A DNA stretch of 44,697 nt from Nitrosomonas sp. (GTDB taxonomy: Bacteria; Pseudomonadota; Gammaproteobacteria; Burkholderiales; Nitrosomonadaceae): positions 1 to 44,697 of the forward strand of contig JAGOKN010000015.1 of the NCBI GenBank assembly GCA_017994575.1, read 5' to 3'. This document shows, in pieces, positions 37,990-44,405 of this stretch (position 1 is its first letter; each line of letters opens with the position of its first letter). The notes beneath the pieces were generated by a model. That model was not told the origin of the DNA. It did not search any database and saw nothing but the letters and a program-made list of their open reading frames with translations. The translations under genes were made by a program, and so were the position numbers.

Positions 37990-38337
37990 CTAGAGATCTC
38001 TGGAATAATGCGCCTCTTTAGTAAAATAAATCTTTGGCATCACGCCGGTGCGATTTTTTAGAATCGTGCGCCCCATATAGAGTCCATGCATATTGCTGTC
38101 GGTGCCGCTATGGGAAAAGAATCCCCAGATATTGTCCAGTGAGGAACCGTAAATTACACCGAATCGATCTATCAATTCCTTCTCAAAAGGATGACAGTTA
38201 AAAGGAATATGGCTGTGATCGTAAGGATTGCCAACATTGTTAAATGCAAATTGATTAAAACCCACAACCGCCAATTCGTTGCGCCAGCCATGCTCAGAAA
38301 TTGGCGCCGATTTATCGGCATGATCATGACCTCCAAA
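37990..38337 (-). pseudogene. Remnant of a histidine-decarboxylase-like PLP enzyme
   Basis: This 115-codon open frame resembles the N-terminal part of group II PLP-dependent decarboxylases, especially histidine decarboxylase (~375 aa). It has FNNVGNPYD, PFEKELIDRFG, IWGFFSHSGTDSNMHGLYMG (compare the family's WGYVTNGGTEGNMxGxYLGRE) and IYFTKEAHYS. It ends with a stop just after HYSRDL, long before the region that would carry the PLP-binding Lys, so it cannot be catalytic. No ATG is in frame. At its 5' side the frame meets TAA at 38338-38340, exactly at the target duplication of the second MITE. DNA beyond the MITE does not continue the gene, so it is truncated at both ends. Confidence 0.72.
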
Positions 38338-38341
38338 TTAA

Positions 38342-38484
38342 GGAAACGCTGATTAATTGACTGTACGAGCGAATCACTTCGTTGCGCGGTACTCGCTCCC
38401 TCGCCTATCATGTTGATATGTCTCGGTTGCTGCGTTCCGTGCGCCTCGTGCTTCATCTCGTTCACCGAATTAATCAGCGTTTCC
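38342..38484. mobile_element. 143-bp MITE-like element, copy 2
   Basis: This copy has the same length and the same perfect 17-bp terminal inverted repeats as the copy at 3926-4068, with three substitutions between them. It is flanked by TTAA on both sides (38338-38341 and 38485-38488), so the duplication differs from copy 1 (CTAA) and the consensus is YTAA. It supplies a spurious minus-strand start that reads into the decarboxylase remnant in the wrong frame. Confidence 0.88.
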
Positions 38485-38659
38485 TTAATATATCCATTAG
38501 GTTCCTTGTTGGGTACAAGATTTCTTCTTAAGAATGGAGAATATGGCTGTTAATAAGCCGCAAACTTGAAGACTTCGCCGAAATTGTCAAGTTGTCTTGA
38601 ATAGATGGTTAAACACCGCTATCTTAACGTTCCCTGTGTATCTAATAAGATTAATGAAT

Positions 38660-39208
38660 ATGAGCAAGGCATTTACCAAAGAAGGCGAAGACGACGAAGA
38701 GCTCGACAATTCACCGAAACTGCCGCAGGGAGTGAAGAACTACATTACTCCGAGTGGGCATAAGCGGTTGAAAGAAGAGTTTGATCAGTTGTGGAAAATA
38801 GAACGCCCTGGGCTGGTTAAAACCATTACCTGGGCGGCTTCCAATGGCGATCGCTCAGAAAATGGCGACTATATATATGGCAAAAGGCGTTTGCGCGAAA
38901 TTGATCGTCGCTTACGTTTCCTATCCAAGCGCCTGGAAAATGCGGAAGTAGTTGATCCGGCGCAGCGTGGTGAATGCGATCAGGTTTTCTTTGGTGCCAC
39001 GGTAACGATCTGTAACGCTCAGGGGGAAGAACATACTTATAGTATCGTGGGTTTGGATGAAGTAGATCCCGGTCGTGGGCGCATCAGCTGGATTTCTCCA
39101 CTGGCTAAAGCGCTGCTTAAAGCGCGCGCGGGTGATACGATCAGATTGCACACGCCTGGCGGCGTGGAAGAATTGGATGTGGTTGAGATTCGCTATGAAG
39201 CGTTGTGA
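38660..39208 (+). CDS. greB: Transcription elongation factor GreB
   Basis: This 182-aa GreA/GreB-family factor stimulates RNA cleavage by backtracked RNA polymerase. I start at ATG 38660 (MSKAFTKEGEDDEELD); in-frame codons further upstream look non-coding. The N-terminal coiled coil carries the tip Asp and Glu in AASNGDRSENGDYIYGKRRL, and REIDRRLRFLSKRLENAEVVDP distinguishes GreB from GreA. The C-terminal FKBP-like domain follows (VFFGATVTI to HTPGGVEELDVVEIRYE). The second MITE lies about 175 bp upstream and could affect its promoter region. Confidence 0.94.
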   Translation: MSKAFTKEGEDDEELDNSPKLPQGVKNYITPSGHKRLKEEFDQLWKIERPGLVKTITWAASNGDRSENGDYIYGKRRLREIDRRLRFLSKRLENAEVVDPAQRGECDQVFFGATVTICNAQGEEHTYSIVGLDEVDPGRGRISWISPLAKALLKARAGDTIRLHTPGGVEELDVVEIRYEAL

Positions 39209-39226
39209 TAGCTTTCACAGCATCAC

Positions 39227-39439
39227 TTACTCAAAACTCTCATTTATACGACGGTTACGTTTATCTTCTTCGCTAATTTCCTTGTTTAATAAATCAGTTT
39301 GCTTCTGAGTCCAGGAAATGATCAACGGATCGTCGTATGTTTGTAGTTTTTCTACCAAAGCGAGATAAGAAGAACGATTATCTGCAAGTGAACCAGATCG
39401 AACACCACTTGGATGGGACCGAGATGCATATATGATCAA
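39227..39439 (-). other. Short open frame of doubtful coding status
   Basis: A 70-codon frame starting at a TTG lies between greB and the hydrolase pseudogene. Its C-terminal half is polar and helical (for example DLLNKEISEEDKRNRRINE), so it may be the tail of a degraded gene, but there is no ATG, no ribosome site and no homology I recognise. The rest of 39209-39549 holds only the 64-bp repeat and nothing else I can identify. Confidence 0.2.
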
Positions 39440-39494
39440 CTCAATTAAGAAGAGAGCTGAGAAAGAAAGGTTGGAATCAGCTGGGATCGAAAAG
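39431..39494 (+). repeat. 64-bp direct repeat, left copy
   Basis: This segment matches 40666-40729 at 54 of 64 positions without gaps. Both copies begin at TATGATCAA and can be read as MI..IK...EKE.LES.GIEK, so they may descend from the start of one short gene or from an element end. The pair brackets the hydrolase pseudogene and gfa. Confidence 0.6.
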
Positions 39495-39549
39495 ACCCCG
39501 GACCTTCGCAGGTGATCGTGGTAGCGCCCGGGCAGATAGCCGAGATGGT

Positions 39550-39845
39550 TTAGAATTTTAGTGATTGCAACTCTTCCAGAGTGGCGGCGACCAACGCCAC
39601 CGGCACGGCGATGATCACACCATGTTGCGCCGCATACCGCTGTGCGCCAGCTTGCCGGTGAAGTTCTGCTCCGTGCAGGTCGGGCCAGATAGCCAGTACA
39701 ACACCGGCATGTCTGTTTTTGGCGTCTGCTCAGGCAGGTAGATGGAAAAACTCATGGCGCAGCCGAGCGTCTCCGACTGGTGTCGGTATACGCCCTCCCC
39801 CGGCCACCAAAACAAGCGTGGTGTTCGATCTGCGATCTGTTCCAT
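39550..39845 (-). pseudogene. Frameshifted, truncated S-formylglutathione hydrolase
   Basis: The N-terminal ~75 residues match FrmB/FghA, the esterase that releases formate from S-formylglutathione: VYRHQSETLGCAMSFSIYLP and MPVLYWLSGPTCTEQNFTGK. After that Lys codon (near 39650) the frame is broken by what looks like a single-base loss. The neighbouring frame continues the family as GAQRYAAQHGVIIAVP. Homology then stops; the frame runs VALVAATLEELQSLKF to a TAA at 39550-39552. The catalytic Ser (GHSMGG), Asp and His would all lie beyond this point, so the gene is dead. ATG 39845 has GGAG upstream; a TTG lies six bases earlier. It directly follows gfa on the same strand. Confidence 0.85.
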
Positions 39846-39896
39846 ATCCAACTCCCAGAAAAGGGCGACCGCATACCGGCGAGCCGCCCTAGATGA

Positions 39897-40472
39897 CTAC
39901 TGCAGAACGCCGTTACGCTTGGCGACATGGGTCGAGATCGCATCCATCAACGTGGGGTCAAGAGAATCATACGGTGTCAGTCCCAGCTCGTTGAGTCGCG
40001 CACGCACGCCGCCCATCTGCTCCGGTCGGACACCGCCGCCCTCGATGATCGAAGAGACGAATGCAGCGAAGCGGGGCTCTTCCCAGCCCGTTTCCGGTGA
40101 CAGCTCAACGTGAATGAAGTCGAGACCGTAGAACGGGTGGTCACGGTTTTCGATGCGGCCGTACATGTGCGTGCCACACTCCTTGCAGGCGTGGCGCTGG
40201 ATGACGGCGTTCGGATCGACGACTTGCAACTTCCCGGCATTCTTCGTGACTTCGACTTTGTCGCGCGGGACAACACCGACCATCGAGAAAATGGCTCCAC
40301 GAGGCTTCCAGCACTTGGTGCAGCCGCATGCATGATTATGCGCAATGTTGCTACGCACCTGCACTTCCACCTGATCGTTCTTGCATTGACAGTGGAGCGT
40401 GCCTCCGGCGAAGCCCGGATCGCCCTTGCGGACACCTGCATCGACAGACGGATGTATCATCACAGTACTCAT
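39897..40472 (-). CDS. gfa: S-(hydroxymethyl)glutathione synthase
   Basis: This 191-aa Gfa protein promotes condensation of formaldehyde with glutathione, the entry to glutathione-dependent formaldehyde oxidation. It follows the Paracoccus enzyme closely: [22 protein letters not shown] (Cys pair), [19 protein letters not shown] (catalytic and structural zinc Cys), [32 protein letters not shown] and the C-terminal [19 protein letters not shown] 40472 follows GAGGGG. An in-frame start farther upstream (40541) would lie on the -10 box. The gene looks intact and GC-richer than the window average. Its partner hydrolase downstream is broken. Some groups have questioned whether Gfa is a true enzyme or a glutathione carrier. 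Confidence 0.93.
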   Translation of the reverse strand: MSTVMIHPSVDAGVRKGDPGFAGGTLHCQCKNDQVEVQVRSNIAHNHACGCTKCWKPRGAIFSMVGVVPRDKVEVTKNAGKLQVVDPNAVIQRHACKECGTHMYGRIENRDHPFYGLDFIHVELSPETGWEEPRFAAFVSSIIEGGGVRPEQMGGVRARLNELGLTPYDSLDPTLMDAISTHVAKRNGVLQ

Positions 40473-40530
40473 TTTCACCCCTCTACTATTTGTGTATAGG
40501 AAAAATAAACACACTTTTTTGCTAAAATTC

Positions 40531-40558
40531 ATTATACGCAAACCGTATGTTTAGGCAA
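40531..40558 (-). promoter_or_regulatory. Promoter of gfa
   Basis: Read on the minus strand: TTGCCT (40558-40553), a 16-base spacer and a perfect TATAAT (40536-40531). A start near 40524 gives a ~50-base leader to ATG 40472. The short dyad ATACG...CGTAT overlaps the -10 side of the spacer and could be an operator. Confidence 0.45.
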
Positions 40559-40665
40559 ATAGGCTGCTGAACGATCAAAAAAGCACCTGATTTTGTTTAA
40601 AGGTTCAATAAAAATCCTGGCAATTAGAAGCATTTCCACCTTTCATTCGAAAGGCGCCCAAGCAG

Positions 40666-40729
40666 TATGATCAAACCAATCAAGGAGATATCTGAGAAAG
40701 AAGGGTTGGAATCAACTGGGATTGAAAAA
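40666..40729 (+). repeat. 64-bp direct repeat, right copy
   Basis: This copy is 84% identical to 39431-39494 and in the same orientation. It ends in a run of A that starts the next open frame. It lies 35 bp before the solo IS end at 40764. Confidence 0.6.
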
Positions 40730-41030
40730 AAACAAAACACCAACAGTATCTGACCCTGTGCTGCTCCATTTCATCTCTTCATTTTATGAAACTTCGGACT
40801 CCTTGAAAATCAGCATACCTCAGTTTTTGAAGACGGTGTACAGTGTCGGCTACTATCCTTCCTCTAATTTTGTTCATGTGGGTGGGTCGAGTGCGTTTTT
40901 GGGGCGGGTAAATTTAACCTGTTTAATCGACGAGTTATCAGTCAAACACTATATTGTTCATGATAACGTTGCACCGTATGCAGGTGGTTATGGTAGGCAA
41001 AATGCCTTCATTGATCGGTATGAACAGTAG
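40722..41030 (+). CDS. Chimeric hypothetical open frame spanning a solo IS end
   Basis: This 102-codon frame begins at a TTG inside the right 64-bp repeat, crosses the 59-bp IS end, and continues into unknown sequence. The segment VGYYPSSNFVHVG just after the IS end is reminiscent of the C-terminal signature of DUF882/YcbK-type proteins, but the following residues do not fit. I think it is a product of rearrangement and may not be expressed. The remainder of 40542-41058 has no other gene. Confidence 0.25.
   Translation: MKKNKTPTVSDPVLLHFISSFYETSDSLKISIPQFLKTVYSVGYYPSSNFVHVGGSSAFLGRVNLTCLIDELSVKHYIVHDNVAPYAGGYGRQNAFIDRYEQ
40764..40822 (-). mobile_element. Solo end of an IS3-family-like element
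   Basis: These 59 bases are the reverse complement of 44406-44464, the left end of the IS3-type element at the window's right edge, with 57 matches and no gaps. Similarity stops exactly at a terminal CA (TG...CA rule) on one side and just before the orfA start region on the other. No transposase follows, so only the leader and terminal repeat of this copy remain. Confidence 0.75.
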
Positions 41031-41058
41031 GATTATCGCTTATCTTCCACACCCAGGC

Positions 41059-42774
41059 TCAAGGAAAATTTTCCCTTACCATTTCCCAGACATCACCACC
41101 TTTTCCATGCAGAATGGCCTTGGCTGTATAAAGGGCCATACCGATGGTGGGTTCCAATGCAATGAAAGGAGGCATCACCAGCTCCATCGGGTTCACTATA
41201 ACGTCAAGGAGTGCCGGACCGGGTTGCGCGAGCCAACTGGTAACGCTTTGTTCTAGTTCTTCAACTTTCTCAACCTTGCGCCCCCACAATCCCACTGCCT
41301 CGGCAACTCGGCCAAAATCTGGATTCTTCAGATGCGTATAGGTGTCGACCATGCCTTCGGCTTTTTGCTCAATTTCCACAAAGCCGAATTTTCCGTTATT
41401 AAAGACTACAAGTTTTATCGGCAGATTTTCCTGAACGATTGTCATGAGATCGCCCATCAACATGCCAAACCCACCGTCACCACATATTGCGATCACCTGG
41501 CGATCCGGGCATCGTTTCTGAAGTCCTATAGCTGAGGGCATGCCAGCGGCCATTGTGCCATGCAGTAGACTCGCGAAAAACCGACGCTTGCCGTTTGCGT
41601 GGATGTGTTGTAACGACCATACCACTGCAGTTCCGTCATCACATGAGAACAAGGCGTCTTCGGCTGTATGTTGATCAATAAGACTGGCGAGATAAATTCC
41701 GGAGATACCACCGCCATGCTTGCCGGGCTGAACTTTTTCAACGGATGATTTGGCTTTGTCTTTGTAGAGCTTTACAAAAGCGTCCCGGAATGTGGTGTCA
41801 TCATGCTGTTTTAATCTTGGCAACAGTGCCGCTAACGTTTCTTTAATATCCCCGACTACTCCCTTCGTCACCGGATGACGGCGACCTAGGTGGAGCGGAT
41901 CAATATCGATCTGAATGATTTTTGCGTGTGAAGGGTAGAACTGACTCCACGCAAAATCCGCACCGAGCAGAAGCAATGTATCGCATTCCAGTACTGCTCG
42001 ATACCCGGACTCATTGCCGATTACGCCAGTCATGCCGACATCATATGGATTATTAGGTTCGAGCGCGTCCTTGCCACGCGATGTACGCGCAATCGGTGCG
42101 GCAAGTTTTGCAGCCACCGCCATCACTTCATCCTGTGCGCCCATACATCCTGAGCCACCATAAATAGTGATGTTACTGCCTTCATTGAGGATGGCGGCTA
42201 TTTGATCGAGTTCGTTATCATTAGGCCGGATAATTGGCTTACTGACATGTACGCTATACGGCAGCTCATTGGCAGCAGCGGCGCTGGAAACGTCGGCCGG
42301 TACGATAAGAACTGCCACGCCCTGTTTCGCTAGCGCGGCTTGACAAGCGGCAACCGTCTTACGGCGCGCCTGCTCCGGATTTAGAATCATATCGCAGTAA
42401 ACCGAGCACTCGTCGTAAACCCTTTTAAAATCTACCTCCTGGACTGATTGAAAACCTAAATCTTGTCGTATGAGCTGGCTTGCAATCAAAACAATTGGGG
42501 CGCGATTGCGGTTAGCTTCGTAAATTCCATTAATGAAATGCAGGCTACCGGGGCCACAGCTTCCTGCACAAGCCACTAACTCACCGCTGAGTTGAGCTTC
42601 AGCAGAAGCGGCAAAAGCACCTGCCTCTTCGTGGCGCATCGATACCCATTCAATTTCGCTCTGCTCGATCGATTCCACTACACGATTAAGGGTGTCACCG
42701 ACGATGCCATAACAGCGTTTAACACCTGCAGATTGCAGAATCTCGACAATCACATCGGCTACTTTTTTACTCAT
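41059..42774 (-). CDS. PoxB-type pyruvate oxidase (quinone-dependent), ThDP enzyme
   Basis: This 571-aa thiamine-diphosphate enzyme belongs to the pyruvate oxidase / acetolactate synthase superfamily and is closest to PoxB (pyruvate to acetate plus CO2 with quinone reduction). ATG 42774 follows AAGGGGG. The catalytic Glu lies in WVSMRHEEAGAFAASAEA, FAD-domain residues around YGGSGCMGAQDE, and the ThDP motif GDGGFGMLMGDLMT...VVFNNGKFG near residues 430-470. The C-terminus has ILHGKGGDVWEMVRENFP, comparable to the membrane-binding helix of E. coli PoxB (572 aa). Other outcomes (acetolactate or sulfoacetaldehyde chemistry) are less likely by length and tail. It lies between inverted IS ends, beside the formaldehyde dehydrogenase gene. 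Confidence 0.83.
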   Translation of the reverse strand: MSKKVADVIVEILQSAGVKRCYGIVGDTLNRVVESIEQSEIEWVSMRHEEAGAFAASAEAQLSGELVACAGSCGPGSLHFINGIYEANRNRAPIVLIASQLIRQDLGFQSVQEVDFKRVYDECSVYCDMILNPEQARRKTVAACQAALAKQGVAVLIVPADVSSAAAANELPYSVHVSKPIIRPNDNELDQIAAILNEGSNITIYGGSGCMGAQDEVMAVAAKLAAPIARTSRGKDALEPNNPYDVGMTGVIGNESGYRAVLECDTLLLLGADFAWSQFYPSHAKIIQIDIDPLHLGRRHPVTKGVVGDIKETLAALLPRLKQHDDTTFRDAFVKLYKDKAKSSVEKVQPGKHGGGISGIYLASLIDQHTAEDALFSCDDGTAVVWSLQHIHANGKRRFFASLLHGTMAAGMPSAIGLQKRCPDRQVIAICGDGGFGMLMGDLMTIVQENLPIKLVVFNNGKFGFVEIEQKAEGMVDTYTHLKNPDFGRVAEAVGLWGRKVEKVEELEQSVTSWLAQPGPALLDVIVNPMELVMPPFIALEPTIGMALYTAKAILHGKGGDVWEMVRENFP

Positions 42775-42822
42775 CGCGAACCCCCTTGTCTCATAGTGAA
42801 ATATACACAAATGAACCTTTGA

Positions 42823-42932
42823 GAGACCTCTGCATAACTGGCTTTATTGAATGCGTGAGCTCTGTAAGCATTTGATTTAATTATGATGGAAACGAACAGA
42901 AAAGCTCAAAAACACAGTTATGCAGAGATCGC
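42823..42932. mobile_element. 110-bp miniature inverted-repeat element
   Basis: The ends share a perfect 13-bp inverted repeat (CTCTGCATAACTG at 42828-42840 and its complement at 42915-42927), imperfectly extended outward to GAGACC and GCGATC. TTTGA flanks both sides (42818-42822 and 42933-42937), fitting a 5-bp target duplication. There is no coding capacity. It sits 48 bp upstream of poxB and downstream of fdhA. GAGACCTxTGCA-type ends are known among IS5-related elements, but the family is not proven. The rest of 42775-43061 holds no gene. Confidence 0.65.
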
Positions 42933-43035
42933 TTTGATATTGTACGGTGGTTTTGTCGAATAAATCAAATCTTGGCCGCAGCTTCCCATTTCCAGTTAGT
43001 CACTAGATTTTAACGAACACAGACAAAGCAATTTT

Positions 43036-43053
43036 GGGGAGGGAAGCCTCCCC
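43036..43053 (-). terminator. GC-rich hairpin after fdhA
   Basis: A perfect 7-bp stem (GGGGAGG and CCTCCCC, 4-base loop) lies eight bases beyond the fdhA stop. On the fdhA transcript it is followed by AAAATT, not a T-run, so it may be a pausing or 3'-protecting stem more than a classic terminator. Confidence 0.4.
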
Positions 43054-43061
43054 ACCCCATC

Positions 43062-44252
43062 CTACGCCTTGAGCAATCCGTGAGGGTCAATGACGTACTT
43101 CTTCGACACACCTTCGTCGAACGTCCGATAGGCATCCACCGCTTGATCAAGTGTCACGACCTCCGTGGCCATCACTTCCCGCAGATGATCCAAGCGCCCG
43201 CCGAGAATGGCCATCATGAGCTGCCTATTGTAGTTCATGATGGGGGCCATTCCGGTCTTGATTGTTAGTGACTTGATCCACGCCGGTCCAAAGTCGAGAG
43301 CGAGCGTTCCCTGTTTGGCAGCAGCATTCGGTGCACCGGGGTCGTTCCCGACGTAAACGCCCGGTATACCGATGCCACCTCCCGCACGCACCACATTGAG
43401 CAGGTCGTTCAGCACCGCTTCCGGCACATCCTCGGTGGATGCTGGGCCGTGACCGTGCGCCTCGAATCCTACAGCATCGACCCCACAGTCCACCGTCCGC
43501 ACACCCAATATAGCCTCAATCTGATCGGCCAGCGGCGTATCCTTCGACAAGTCGACAACTTCGTAACCGGCGCTCTTGACCAGTTTAAGTCGATCCTGAT
43601 TCATGTCTCCGACAATCACGCATGATGCTCCGAGCAGGCGGGCGGATGCCGCCGCCGCGCGCCCCACAGGACCGGCCCCGGCGATGTACACTGTGCTGCC
43701 CACGCCCACTCCGGCCTCGATGCACCCGTGGAAGGCTGTCGGTAGAATATCCGATACCATTGTGAGGTCGAGGATGCGGGCCATCGCCTCGTCCTTGTCC
43801 GGGAACTTCAACAGATTCCAGTCGGCGTAGGGGACTAGCACGTACTCTGCCTGCCCGCCCGGCCATCCGCCCAGGTTAAACCCGTAAGCCCCGACCGGGG
43901 CGGCGTCGTTCACGTTCTCGCAGATATCGGTGTGCCGTTCCTTGCAGTTCCGACACCGCCCACAGGCGACATTGAACGGCACACTCACCAAGTCACCGAC
44001 CTTCAGGAACTCCACGTCTCGTCCGATCTCCACGATTTCGCCCGTGATCTCGTGGCCGAGGACGGTTCCTTGAGGGACGACGAACCGACCCCGGTAGATG
44101 TGCTGGTCACTGCCGCAGATGTTGCTGGTGACGACCTTCAGAATGGCCCCGTGTTGGCAAGGCCGCTTGCCGAACTGGAGTTTGGGATAGTCTATTTTCT
44201 CGACAGAAAGTTTTTTGATGCTGTGGTAAACGATTGCTCGATTTCCGGACAT
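43062..44252 (-). CDS. fdhA: Glutathione-independent formaldehyde dehydrogenase
   Basis: This 396-aa zinc-containing medium-chain dehydrogenase closely resembles Pseudomonas putida FdhA, which oxidises formaldehyde to formate with tightly bound NAD and no glutathione. ATG 44252 follows GAGGAGG. Landmarks: MSGNRAIVYH start, catalytic zinc Cys in VTSNICGSDQHIYRGR, GTVLGHEITGE with the zinc His, structural zinc Cys in NVACGRCRNCKERHTDIC, GGWPGGQAEYVLVPYADWNLL, nucleotide motif GAGPVGRAAAASARLLGA, and KKYVIDPHGLL at the C-terminus. Its GC content is visibly higher than that of the core genes (about 58-60% by eye), suggesting transfer. It has its own promoter. Confidence 0.94.
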   Translation of the reverse strand: MSGNRAIVYHSIKKLSVEKIDYPKLQFGKRPCQHGAILKVVTSNICGSDQHIYRGRFVVPQGTVLGHEITGEIVEIGRDVEFLKVGDLVSVPFNVACGRCRNCKERHTDICENVNDAAPVGAYGFNLGGWPGGQAEYVLVPYADWNLLKFPDKDEAMARILDLTMVSDILPTAFHGCIEAGVGVGSTVYIAGAGPVGRAAAASARLLGASCVIVGDMNQDRLKLVKSAGYEVVDLSKDTPLADQIEAILGVRTVDCGVDAVGFEAHGHGPASTEDVPEAVLNDLLNVVRAGGGIGIPGVYVGNDPGAPNAAAKQGTLALDFGPAWIKSLTIKTGMAPIMNYNRQLMMAILGGRLDHLREVMATEVVTLDQAVDAYRTFDEGVSKKYVIDPHGLLKA

Positions 44253-44320
44253 AACAACCTCCTCATGTGGTTGGTAGCAAAACATATAGAAAAAATAAAC
44301 GTCCTTTTTCATAAGAATCG

Positions 44321-44349
44321 AATGTATCGGGGAAGGACACGGTTGTCAA
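44321..44349 (-). promoter_or_regulatory. Sigma70-like promoter of fdhA
   Basis: On the minus strand: consensus TTGACA (44349-44344), a 17-base spacer, TACATT (44326-44321, four of six). Initiation near 44314 gives a ~60-base leader with the GAGGAGG ribosome site. It lies 57 bp inside the border of the IS3-type element, so it does not depend on the IS. Confidence 0.55.
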
Positions 44350-44405
44350 CTTGCTGTAGGGAACAAATAAACTGTGTCAGCTTTGGTAATATGAAATTAC
44401 AAATT

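Noticed and set aside
38270-38331. A Tat-like signal (MPINRRQFLSMAG) on the minus strand
   Set aside because: It is the wrong frame of the decarboxylase remnant. The neighbouring frame shows real homology, and this frame soon becomes a Leu/Ile-rich run with no gene behind it.
38172-38465. 97-codon minus-strand frame starting inside the second MITE
   Set aside because: Its first part is the inverted-repeat element itself; a very similar frame appears at the other MITE copy. It is not a gene.
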